Below the pieces are notes generated by a model. The model had not been told where the DNA came from, ran no database searches, and saw only the letters and a list, made by a program, of their open reading frames with translations. Position numbers and translations under genes: made by a program. Shown here one piece after another: positions 8,280 to 15,461 of a DNA stretch of 64,000 nucleotides (positions are counted from its first letter, which is position 1; the number at the start of each line of letters is the position of its first letter). Source of the stretch: an uncultured Bacilli bacterium (GTDB taxonomy: Bacteria > Bacillota_I > Bacilli_A > RF39 > UBA660); NCBI GenBank assembly GCA_934095865.1, contig CAKOKU010000004.1:1-64000 (forward strand), in the 5' to 3' direction.

Positions 8280-9164
8280 ATGGCAAAGAAAAAAGAGAAG
8301 AATTTAAAAAAGAAAACTAAAATAGGAATAATTATCTTAAGTGTTCTACTTATTTTTATAATTATTACTGCAATTGGTGAGGTTAATCGCCTAATTCATC
8401 TAAATCAAATCGAAAAAATAGCCAGCGAATCTGATGTTTGTCCAGATGTTGTTGTTGAAACGATTGTTTATACTAATCTTTTATATGTTTATATTCAAAA
8501 TAGTGCTTGTGAAGACTATGTATATTATAAAAATGGTACTAAAGAATCCCTTAGTATAGCTTTGTATTTGCACCATCTTAGCGTAAGAGATTTGGAAAAA
8601 TTTAATGTATCTTTATTACAAACTAGTATTTTCGATGTGAAACATAAACATTTAAAAGAAATTGGTAAGACCTACAATCCAGATGAAGATGAAAGCTTTT
8701 ATAAAGTAAAAAATATTGAAAATAGTAGTCAAAATGATGATGCTTGCTTAGATATGGTAGATATCTTTTATAGTGATAATTTATATGATTATTCCTTTAG
8801 CTGCATTAATGAACATATAACTGTCAGTTATACCAATGGTAAAACCGAAGAAATTCATGAAGCCTTTAAAAATAATCACGTTTCAATTAGAGATTTAGAT
8901 AAGTTTAATATCAAATATCAAAAATTTGCTAAGTCGGTTACTGCTACTGCAATTATTACTGGTGTTACCAATAGTGGCTGCACTACCAATCAATTTAATT
9001 TTTATAGTGATGAAAATTATAATTACTACCTAAAAAATAGTTGTTATACAGTTAAATTTAGTGATGGCTCTAAAGAAACAATCGAAGAAGCTTTTAAAAA
9101 TAATAAGCTAAGTCTTAAAGATCTTGATCGTTTAGAATTTCCTTATACGAAAGAAGCCAAATAA
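8280..9164 (+). CDS. Membrane-anchored protein with three Cys-pair repeats
   Basis: Family not recognised. The 294-residue product has a Lys-rich N-terminus (1-14), one membrane helix (about 15-33), and then an outside region made of three imperfect repeats of about 57 residues: 54-112, 156-212 and 234-288. Each has two cysteines 19-23 residues apart (C54/C77, C156/C175, C234/C255), a turn such as NGTKES, NGKTEE or DGSKET, and an ending like EAFKNNHVSIRDLDKFNI. One Cys pair per repeat suggests a disulfide in each exported unit. Repeats 2 and 3 are closest to each other, so the last duplication is probably the youngest. AAGGAG lies rather far (12 nt) from the ATG. Single-gene unit with its own promoter and terminator. 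Confidence 0.75.
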   Translation: MAKKKEKNLKKKTKIGIIILSVLLIFIIITAIGEVNRLIHLNQIEKIASESDVCPDVVVETIVYTNLLYVYIQNSACEDYVYYKNGTKESLSIALYLHHLSVRDLEKFNVSLLQTSIFDVKHKHLKEIGKTYNPDEDESFYKVKNIENSSQNDDACLDMVDIFYSDNLYDYSFSCINEHITVSYTNGKTEEIHEAFKNNHVSIRDLDKFNIKYQKFAKSVTATAIITGVTNSGCTTNQFNFYSDENYNYYLKNSCYTVKFSDGSKETIEEAFKNNKLSLKDLDRLEFPYTKEAK

Positions 9165-9165
9165 A

Positions 9166-9199
9166 AATACTGTTAGAATTAATCTAGCAGTATTTTTTT
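9166..9199. terminator. Bidirectional terminator
   Basis: A 12-bp stem, AATACTGTTAGA with TCTAGCAGTATT (one G-U), has T tracts on both sides, so it can end both the plus-strand repeat-protein gene and the minus-strand binding-protein gene. Confidence 0.85.
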
Positions 9200-9202
9200 G
9201 AA

Positions 9203-10060
9203 CTATTCAGCACTAGTAGCTTCTCGTAAACTTCTTAAATATTCATTCATAATTGACATATAATCGTCATTATCTTTGCGCTCTTTATCATCAAGAACGT
9301 TCATCATATTAACTTCAACTGTTTTAGCCTTATAATTATCTACTAAATCAGTAATCGTATTACTAGTTTCACCCTTTTTAATAAATAGAGTAGTGTAAGT
9401 ACCATTTTTAAAATTATTTTTTAAATCAGTTGTAATATTCTTACTATCCTCTAAAGAAATAACTGTAAAGCCATAGTTTTCTAAATATTTTAAAGTATTG
9501 GTCGTAGTAATAATCGTTTTTTTACTAGTATTACCAATGCTTCTTAAATTAGCATCTAAAAGAGATAGATTTTCTTGTAACGTTGCATAATTATTAGCAA
9601 TCTCTTGAATTAAATACTTACTATTAATAAAATCGCTTAAATTGTTTTTAACCGTAGTGGCTAACATCAAATAATTATTAGGACTCAACCATAGTTCTTC
9701 CGGTGTATTACCATATTCTATATTTAGTCCATAACTAACATCAATTATCTTAATATTTTTATTTTGATTAATAAAACTACGAGCAATATTTTTTTCATCA
9801 CTTAAACCATTATAAACAAATAAATCACTCTTTGCATAATCAGAAACTTGTTTATCAGTTAACTCATAATTTCTAATATCAACCCCACTTGGATAAATAC
9901 TAGTAATATTAGAATAATTACCATATAAAGATTTAACTATATACTCAACTGGATAAGTACTAGTAACTATATTAATATCTTCCATGTTATCACGTTTAAA
10001 ACAACCAGTAAGACATAAAACTGCGACCATTAACCCTAAAAATTTTGTTATTTTCTTCAT
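9203..10060 (-). CDS. Metal-type (ZnuA/SBP_bac_9) substrate-binding lipoprotein lacking all histidines
   Basis: The 285-residue product has a lipoprotein signal with lipobox LTGC and the layout of cluster A-I binding proteins such as ZnuA/AdcA/MntC: NIVTSTYPVEYIVKSL, IYPSGVDIRNYELTDKQV, LFVYNGLSDE, EELWLSPNNYLML. In working family members three His and one acidic residue bind Zn or Mn, in contexts such as GxDPHxYEP and DPHxWLDP. Here every one of those His is replaced (DIRNYEL, EELWLSP, TTTNTLKYL), and the whole protein contains no His. So binding of Zn or Mn in the usual way is unlikely. No ABC permease or ATPase genes are adjacent. Its ATG overlaps the yidD stop by one base, indicating coupling to yidD. 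Confidence 0.8.
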   Translation of the reverse strand: MKKITKFLGLMVAVLCLTGCFKRDNMEDINIVTSTYPVEYIVKSLYGNYSNITSIYPSGVDIRNYELTDKQVSDYAKSDLFVYNGLSDEKNIARSFINQNKNIKIIDVSYGLNIEYGNTPEELWLSPNNYLMLATTVKNNLSDFINSKYLIQEIANNYATLQENLSLLDANLRSIGNTSKKTIITTTNTLKYLENYGFTVISLEDSKNITTDLKNNFKNGTYTTLFIKKGETSNTITDLVDNYKAKTVEVNMMNVLDDKERKDNDDYMSIMNEYLRSLREATSAE

Positions 10061-10284
10061 TATTTAATATCTCCTTTTTTTACTAATGGGTCATAACCGT
10101 ATGCTCCAAAAGGGTGACACTTTAATAATCTTTTCAAGCCTAAAAATAATCCTTTACAAAGTCCATATTCATTTAAAGCCTCAATCATGTAATTAGAACA
10201 AGTTGGGTAAAAACGGCACATACTATGACTATGAAAAGGACACGCTTGATAAAGTCTTATTAATTTTATTATCAATTGTTTCAT
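10060..10284 (-). CDS. yidD: Membrane protein insertion efficiency factor YidD
   Basis: A 74-residue YidD protein. The core SMCRFYPTCSNYMIEALNEY and GLKRLLKCHPFGAYGYDP is the family signature with its cysteines. YidD is a small amphipathic protein that assists YidC/SpoIIIJ-dependent insertion of membrane proteins; in many bacteria it sits with rpmH-rnpA-yidC, but here it is instead the first gene of a two-gene unit with the binding lipoprotein, which starts at its stop codon. Confidence 0.95.
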   Translation of the reverse strand: MKQLIIKLIRLYQACPFHSHSMCRFYPTCSNYMIEALNEYGLCKGLFLGLKRLLKCHPFGAYGYDPLVKKGDIK

Positions 10285-10426
10285 TATTTCACCAAGTTCA
10301 TTTTACTATATTTTTAATTTTAAGTAAACAACATTGTTTTTTAGTTTCGTACCATTAAGTAGAGCCTAATTTTTAATTAATACTCGCAAATCCTTAAAAC
10401 ATTACGCCAATAATAACGTTTAACGC

Positions 10427-10455
10427 TTGGTCTTTTTCATATTATTTGCTATAAT
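10427..10455 (+). promoter_or_regulatory. Promoter of rnc-smc
   Basis: TTGGTC, 17-nt spacer, TATAAT, 17 bp before the rnc ATG. The AGGTGA ribosome binding site at 10461-10466 would lie at or very near the transcript start. Confidence 0.6.
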
Positions 10456-10472
10456 TATCTAGGTGAATTAAA

Positions 10473-11117
10473 ATGGACTTTTTAGAAAAATATAATATTA
10501 ATATTAAAAACAAAGAATTATTGTTAACTAGTCTTACTCATACTTCTTATGCTAATGAACATCAGGTGCCTTCCTATGAACGACTAGAATATTTAGGAGA
10601 TAGTGTTCTTCAATTAATCGTTAGTGACTACCTATATTCTAATACCGATTTAAAAGAAGGTCAAATGTCAAAAACTAGAGCTAGTTTTGTTTGCGAAAGT
10701 GCCCTTGCAAATTATGCCAAAGAAATTGGTTATATTCCATATATCCGTGTTGGTCATGGTCAATTAGGCTCTGTAAATGAAACTATTATTGCTGATATTT
10801 TTGAAGCTATCTTAGGTTGTATCTACCTAGAATGCGGTTATGATACAGCTTATAAATATGTTTATATGACCGTTATTCCGCACATTAAAAAGCATGAAAT
10901 ATTTATGCAAGATTATAAGAGTGCTCTTCAAGAAGCTACTCAAATGAATCGTAAAACCTTGGATTATGAAGTTATAAGTGAAAGCGGCCCTGCTCATGAT
11001 AAACATTTCGTTGTCGAAGTAAAAATAGACAATATTGTTTATGGCCGTGGCGAAGGTCATAGTAAAAAAGAGGCTGAACAAAAAGCCGCTGAAGACGCCT
11101 TAAGAAAAAAAGCCTAA
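10473..11117 (+). CDS. rnc: Ribonuclease III
   Basis: Cuts double-stranded RNA, including rRNA precursors. 214 residues; RNase III catalytic domain about 1-135 with the signature ERLEYLGDSVLQLI (metal-binding Glu and Asp) and the second acidic site ADIFEAILGCIYLE, then a double-stranded RNA-binding domain at about 140-214 (YKSALQEATQ ... GRGEGHSKKEAEQKAAEDAL). It is followed after 19 nt by smc, as in B. subtilis rncS-smc, but ftsY is missing from its usual place after smc. Confidence 0.97.
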   Translation: MDFLEKYNINIKNKELLLTSLTHTSYANEHQVPSYERLEYLGDSVLQLIVSDYLYSNTDLKEGQMSKTRASFVCESALANYAKEIGYIPYIRVGHGQLGSVNETIIADIFEAILGCIYLECGYDTAYKYVYMTVIPHIKKHEIFMQDYKSALQEATQMNRKTLDYEVISESGPAHDKHFVVEVKIDNIVYGRGEGHSKKEAEQKAAEDALRKKA

Positions 11118-11136
11118 GATAGTAAGGAAGTTGTTT

Positions 11137-14076
11137 ATGTATTTAAAAAGTATAAAAGCAGTAGGATTTAAATCATTTGCAGATAAAATTGAATTGGATA
11201 TTAAAGATGGAATTACTTGTATAGTAGGTCCCAATGGTTCTGGAAAAAGTAATGTTTTAGATGCTGTTCGTTGGGTTTTAGGAGAACAATCAGTTAAGCA
11301 ATTAAGAGGTACTGGTTCAATGAGCGATGTCATTTTTAACGGCTCCAAAAGTCGCAGCCCTTTATCTCGCGCTAGTGTGTCTTTGACATTTTCCAATACT
11401 GACCACTATTTAAAAAGTGAATTTAATGAAATTGAAGTAAAAAGAGTTGTCTACCGTACCGGCGAAAACGAGTATTATTTAAACAATGCCAAAGTGCGTT
11501 TAAAAGATATAACTGACCTTTTCTTGGATAGTGGGGCTTCTAAAGAATCGTATAATATTATATCTCAGGGTACAGTTGAAGATATTGTAAATAGTAAACC
11601 AGAAGCTAGAAGAGTAGTAATAGAAGAAGCTGCCGGTGTTTTAAAATATAAAAAGCATAAGGAAGAAACATTAAGAAAATTAGATAAAACTAAAGATAAT
11701 CTAAGTACCGTTGATCTTTTAATATCCGAACTATCATCATCAATTACTCCCTTAAAAGAACAGGCTCTAAAAGCCAGGAAATATAATGAATACAAAGAAA
11801 ATTTGACTGACTTAGAAATCTCTTTAATTGCTAGTGATATTAAAAATATAAACATTGAATACAATAAATTAAAAGTCAAAAATGATGAATTAAAATTGTT
11901 AATTGAAGATAAAACTACTAAAAATAATAAAGATACCGCTAATCTTGAAGTATTAAAGTTAAGTAATCTTAAATTAGAGGCTGACATAAATAAACATCAA
12001 GAAGAACTTGCTAAATTAGAGCATGAAATAGCTGATACTAATGCTAAGAAAATCATATTAACTGAACGTCAAAAATTAGCTAGCACCAAAGACAGCCTAG
12101 AGGCAAATATTTTAAATCTAAAAGAAGAAATTTTAAACATCGAGAAAAATTTAAAAACATTAACCCTAGAAAATCAAATGTTAATTGATAAGAAGAATGA
12201 TATCCAAAATAAAATGCAAAACCTTTCTTTTGATGAACAACATAATCGAAAAGAACTAGTAAACATTAATAATGAATTTAATCTGAATAATAAAAATCTT
12301 TTAGAAATAAATAATAAAATTGAGATTTTAAACAATAATATTACCAGTGAAGTAGGCATCCCAGCTTCAGTTAAAGCTATTTTAAATAATCCTAGATTAA
12401 GTGGCATTTATGGCACCGTAACTAAGCTTTTAACCATAAAAGATGAATATTTACCTGCTATTGAAATAAGTTTAGGAGCCAGTGGTTCATATTTAGCTGC
12501 TGATAATGAAACTTCTGTTAAAAAAGCGATTAACTACTTAAAAGAACATAATTTAGGTCGTGCTACTTTCTTACCATTAAACATCATTAAACCAAGATAC
12601 ATTGAAAAAGAAACTCTAGAACTATTAAAAAATACTTCTGGCTTTATTGATACAGCGGTAAATTTAGTAACATATGCTCCTGAGTATCAAAATGTAATGC
12701 AAAATTTATTAGGAAACACCATTATTGTCAGTGATATAAATGCTCTAAATGATATTGCTAAAATTGTTAATTATAAGTATAAAGTAGTTTCCTTGGATGG
12801 TGATATTTCTTATGCTGGTGGCTCCATTGCTGGTGGTTCTAAAAAGAATGGCAATAGCATTCTAAAAGATCGTAGCGAATTAAGCAAACTAGAAATTGAA
12901 AAAGTTAAAATTGCCTCTAATATTAGTTCCCTTCAAGCTAAAATTACTAGTACTAATTCAATCCTAAATGAAATAGTTAGCCAAAAAGAAACCTTAAATA
13001 AGGAATATATAGAACTAGGCGAAACTATTAATAGAAAATCTATTTCTATCAAAGAATTAGAACAAAATTATTCTGAAAAACAGGCAGATATTAAAGGCAA
13101 TGAAGTCGTTTTGAATAACCAAACAGATAAAGAATTAGAAAACACTTTAAAAATATATTATGAATTAAATACTAAAAAAGAAGAATTAACTGCCAAATTA
13201 AAGAATCTAAAAGAAAAATATGCCGAACAAAAAGAAAATATTAATGAATTAGAACTAGCTATTAAAAAGAAAAATGCTGAATTTAATAAATTAAACAGTG
13301 AATACAGTGCTAATGAAATTTTACTAGGTAAATATGATGTTAAATTAGATAATTACTTACTAACCTTAAATGAAACGTATAGTATGACGTATGAAAAAGC
13401 CTTAACTATTGTTGATACCAATATTGATATAGAATCTTGCCGTTTACAAGTTAACAACCTTAAGAGCAAAATTAAGGACCTTGGTGAAGTCAATTTAGGA
13501 AGTATTGCCGAATTTGATCGTGTTAATACTAGGTATACTTTCTTAGAAGAACAAAAAGAAGACCTTGTTAAATCTATTAATGAACTAGAAACTGCTATTG
13601 CTTCCCTTGATGAAATAATGTTAACCAAATTTAATGAAGCATTCCATAAAGTTAATCATGAGTTCCAAAGTGTGTTCAAAACCTTATTTAGAGGTGGTGA
13701 AGGGCATTTAGCATTAACAGATCCTGATAATATTCTAGAAACCGGTGTTGAAATTGTTGCCCAACCTCCAGGCAAAAAGTTGAGTTCTATAACACTTTTC
13801 TCAGGTGGTGAAAGAACCCTAACAGCCATATCTTTACTATTTGCTATTTTGAATGTCAAGACAGTTCCTTTCGTTATCCTAGATGAAGTTGAAGCTGCCT
13901 TAGATGAAGCTAACGTTGATGTCTTTGGTAAATATCTTGAAACTAAAAAAGATAAATCACAATTTATTGTTATAACCCATAAAAAGAGAACCATGGAATA
14001 TGCTGATACCTTGTATGGAATTACAATGCAAGAAGAAGGCGTGTCAAAATTAGTTAGCGTCAAGTTAGCTGATTAA
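11137..14076 (+). CDS. smc: Chromosome segregation protein SMC (short form)
   Basis: ATPase of condensin; organises the nucleoid with ScpA/ScpB. 979 residues against about 1,180 in B. subtilis. Walker A GPNGSGKSN lies near residue 32; long coiled coils of Lys/Glu/Asn-rich heptads are on both sides of a hinge at about 395-520 (GIYGTVTKLL, SLDGDISYAGGSIAGGS); signature motif LFSGGERTLTAISLL and Walker B FVILDEVEAALD are near the C-terminus. The shortfall of about 200 residues is spread over the coiled coils, so the arms are predicted to be shorter. Start is ATG 11137 with AAGGAAG 6 nt upstream, not the TTG 6 nt earlier. Confidence 0.95.
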   Translation: MYLKSIKAVGFKSFADKIELDIKDGITCIVGPNGSGKSNVLDAVRWVLGEQSVKQLRGTGSMSDVIFNGSKSRSPLSRASVSLTFSNTDHYLKSEFNEIEVKRVVYRTGENEYYLNNAKVRLKDITDLFLDSGASKESYNIISQGTVEDIVNSKPEARRVVIEEAAGVLKYKKHKEETLRKLDKTKDNLSTVDLLISELSSSITPLKEQALKARKYNEYKENLTDLEISLIASDIKNINIEYNKLKVKNDELKLLIEDKTTKNNKDTANLEVLKLSNLKLEADINKHQEELAKLEHEIADTNAKKIILTERQKLASTKDSLEANILNLKEEILNIEKNLKTLTLENQMLIDKKNDIQNKMQNLSFDEQHNRKELVNINNEFNLNNKNLLEINNKIEILNNNITSEVGIPASVKAILNNPRLSGIYGTVTKLLTIKDEYLPAIEISLGASGSYLAADNETSVKKAINYLKEHNLGRATFLPLNIIKPRYIEKETLELLKNTSGFIDTAVNLVTYAPEYQNVMQNLLGNTIIVSDINALNDIAKIVNYKYKVVSLDGDISYAGGSIAGGSKKNGNSILKDRSELSKLEIEKVKIASNISSLQAKITSTNSILNEIVSQKETLNKEYIELGETINRKSISIKELEQNYSEKQADIKGNEVVLNNQTDKELENTLKIYYELNTKKEELTAKLKNLKEKYAEQKENINELELAIKKKNAEFNKLNSEYSANEILLGKYDVKLDNYLLTLNETYSMTYEKALTIVDTNIDIESCRLQVNNLKSKIKDLGEVNLGSIAEFDRVNTRYTFLEEQKEDLVKSINELETAIASLDEIMLTKFNEAFHKVNHEFQSVFKTLFRGGEGHLALTDPDNILETGVEIVAQPPGKKLSSITLFSGGERTLTAISLLFAILNVKTVPFVILDEVEAALDEANVDVFGKYLETKKDKSQFIVITHKKRTMEYADTLYGITMQEEGVSKLVSVKLAD

Positions 14077-14086
14077 CCCCATTTTT

Positions 14087-14140
14087 AAGAGTCTTTTGCA
14101 GACGGTTACTAGAAAAAGTAAGTTTGCCAAGGCTCTTTTT
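14087..14140 (+). terminator. Terminator after rnc-smc
   Basis: AAGAGTCTT pairs with AAGGCTCTT (9 bp with one G-U) across a 33-nt loop and is followed by T5. Confidence 0.6.
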
Positions 14141-14184
14141 ATATTAACTATAATTGATTTTTTTAAGTAATTGTAGCGTCAATG

Positions 14185-14213
14185 TTGACTTCAAGCAAAA
14201 TTATTTGTAATAT
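14185..14213 (+). promoter_or_regulatory. Promoter of the alpha-CTD-repeat gene
   Basis: TTGACT, 17-nt spacer, TAATAT; the predicted leader is under 20 nt. Confidence 0.6.
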
Positions 14214-14233
14214 ATTTTCTTGGAGAAATGAGG

Positions 14234-15385
14234 ATGTTAAACATGATAAATAATCAAATTACGAGTATTCAAGAGTTGCCAATCGCAACATCGGCTAAGA
14301 CATTTTTTAACAAGCATCGAATTATTACTATTAATGATGCTTTAACGACACCCAAAGTTGTTTATGATAGTATGCCAACTCTTCCTTCTCATCGAACTTT
14401 TTTAGATGAACTATTTGAGGCTATTGAAGATTTAGGATATCCATTTGCTTTTGAACAAGAGTACCTTGCTAATCTTCGTAAAGTAGAAGACGGTTTTGCC
14501 ATTACTACTGATAGTTTGGCCTTAAATCCTAGCATTCGTGCTTATTTAAAAGAAAATAATTGCAATAACATAGGGGAATTATTAAACCTATTTATTATAA
14601 ATGGTAATCAAAATGAAATTAAGAGATTTCTTTTTTCCTGTATAAAGCCTGGACATAATTACAATTGGTTATTAAGATTAGTCGCTAGTTTCGGCAGTAA
14701 GGGTGCCATTTTATTTTGTATTTTAAGAAACTACATGGGTAGCTTTAGCTCATTTAACCTATATACCCCATTAGAAGCAGTATTTACTAATAATAAATTG
14801 ATTGGAGCTTTACATAAGAATAATGTTTACCAATTAGGAGAGTTAGTGAAATACGACAGAGATTCTTTATTATCCTTTGCCGGTTTAGGCCCTGATGCTG
14901 TTAATAGAATTTGTGAGATATTAAATTATATTGGCATGCCACTAGGTTCTGATACTACCCATTTTATCCCGACTGTTTATGGTGTTGAAGGAATTAATGT
15001 TGACTTTTTAGGCTTTGATGCCGATTTAAATGCCAAGCTTTATGCCCATAATATTACGTCTTTAAGACAACTTCTATTTTTAGGCCGTGAAATAGATGCT
15101 AGCTTTTTAACTTCAGAAGAAATCAGAACAATAAGAGCAACAATTCAAGCTTTAAATTTAGGTCATCCTGATGCTTTAATTTCTGCTAATAAAGACGCCG
15201 CTGTCGAATTATGTAGAAATTATTATGATAATTATTTTGCCGTTTACCAGCATCTACAAGCCATAAAAGCCAAAATTGGTTATGCTATGCCTATTATGAG
15301 TTCTTTTGTGGAGGAAGAAACTTTAGATGAAAATGCTATAAAACTATACATAAATTTAACTGATAAAGATAATCGAGGCTATTAG
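14234..15385 (+). CDS. Protein built of RNA polymerase alpha-CTD-like repeats
   Basis: About 383 residues, no signal or membrane segment. The clearest unit (about residues 190-240 counted from the ATG at 14228), LHKNNVYQLGELVKYDRDSL...GLGPDAVNRICEILNYIGMPLG, follows the pattern of the C-terminal domain of RNA polymerase alpha: short helix, xxxTLxDLLxYxxxDLL, then helix-hairpin-helix GLGxxxxxxIxxxLxxxGxxLG. Weaker units with the same helical rhythm lie at about 14-73 (ending LFEAIEDLGYPF), 97-143 and 263-312 (LYAHNITSLRQLLFLG...IQALNLGH). Alpha-CTDs bind UP-element DNA and activators, so a DNA-binding or polymerase-modulating role is possible but unproven. Starts at 14228, 14234 and 14243 are all in frame; GGAG spacing favours 14234. 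Single-gene unit. Confidence 0.7.
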   Translation: MLNMINNQITSIQELPIATSAKTFFNKHRIITINDALTTPKVVYDSMPTLPSHRTFLDELFEAIEDLGYPFAFEQEYLANLRKVEDGFAITTDSLALNPSIRAYLKENNCNNIGELLNLFIINGNQNEIKRFLFSCIKPGHNYNWLLRLVASFGSKGAILFCILRNYMGSFSSFNLYTPLEAVFTNNKLIGALHKNNVYQLGELVKYDRDSLLSFAGLGPDAVNRICEILNYIGMPLGSDTTHFIPTVYGVEGINVDFLGFDADLNAKLYAHNITSLRQLLFLGREIDASFLTSEEIRTIRATIQALNLGHPDALISANKDAAVELCRNYYDNYFAVYQHLQAIKAKIGYAMPIMSSFVEEETLDENAIKLYINLTDKDNRGY

Positions 15386-15386
15386 T

Positions 15387-15417
15387 AGGTTAAAACTGCT
15401 TTTAAGCCTTTTTTCTT
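15387..15417 (+). terminator. Terminator after the alpha-CTD-repeat gene
   Basis: AGGTTAAAA with TTTTAAGCCT (one bulged G), 4-nt loop, T6 tail. Confidence 0.7.
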
Positions 15418-15461
15418 TTGACTAATTATGATAGAATTAAACTTGAGAATAGAGAGGCTAT

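Noticed and set aside
13656..14063. Long antisense frames opposite smc, xseA, ppdK and mutS
   Set aside because: They are shadows of well-supported genes, with no own ribosome binding sites or family motifs.
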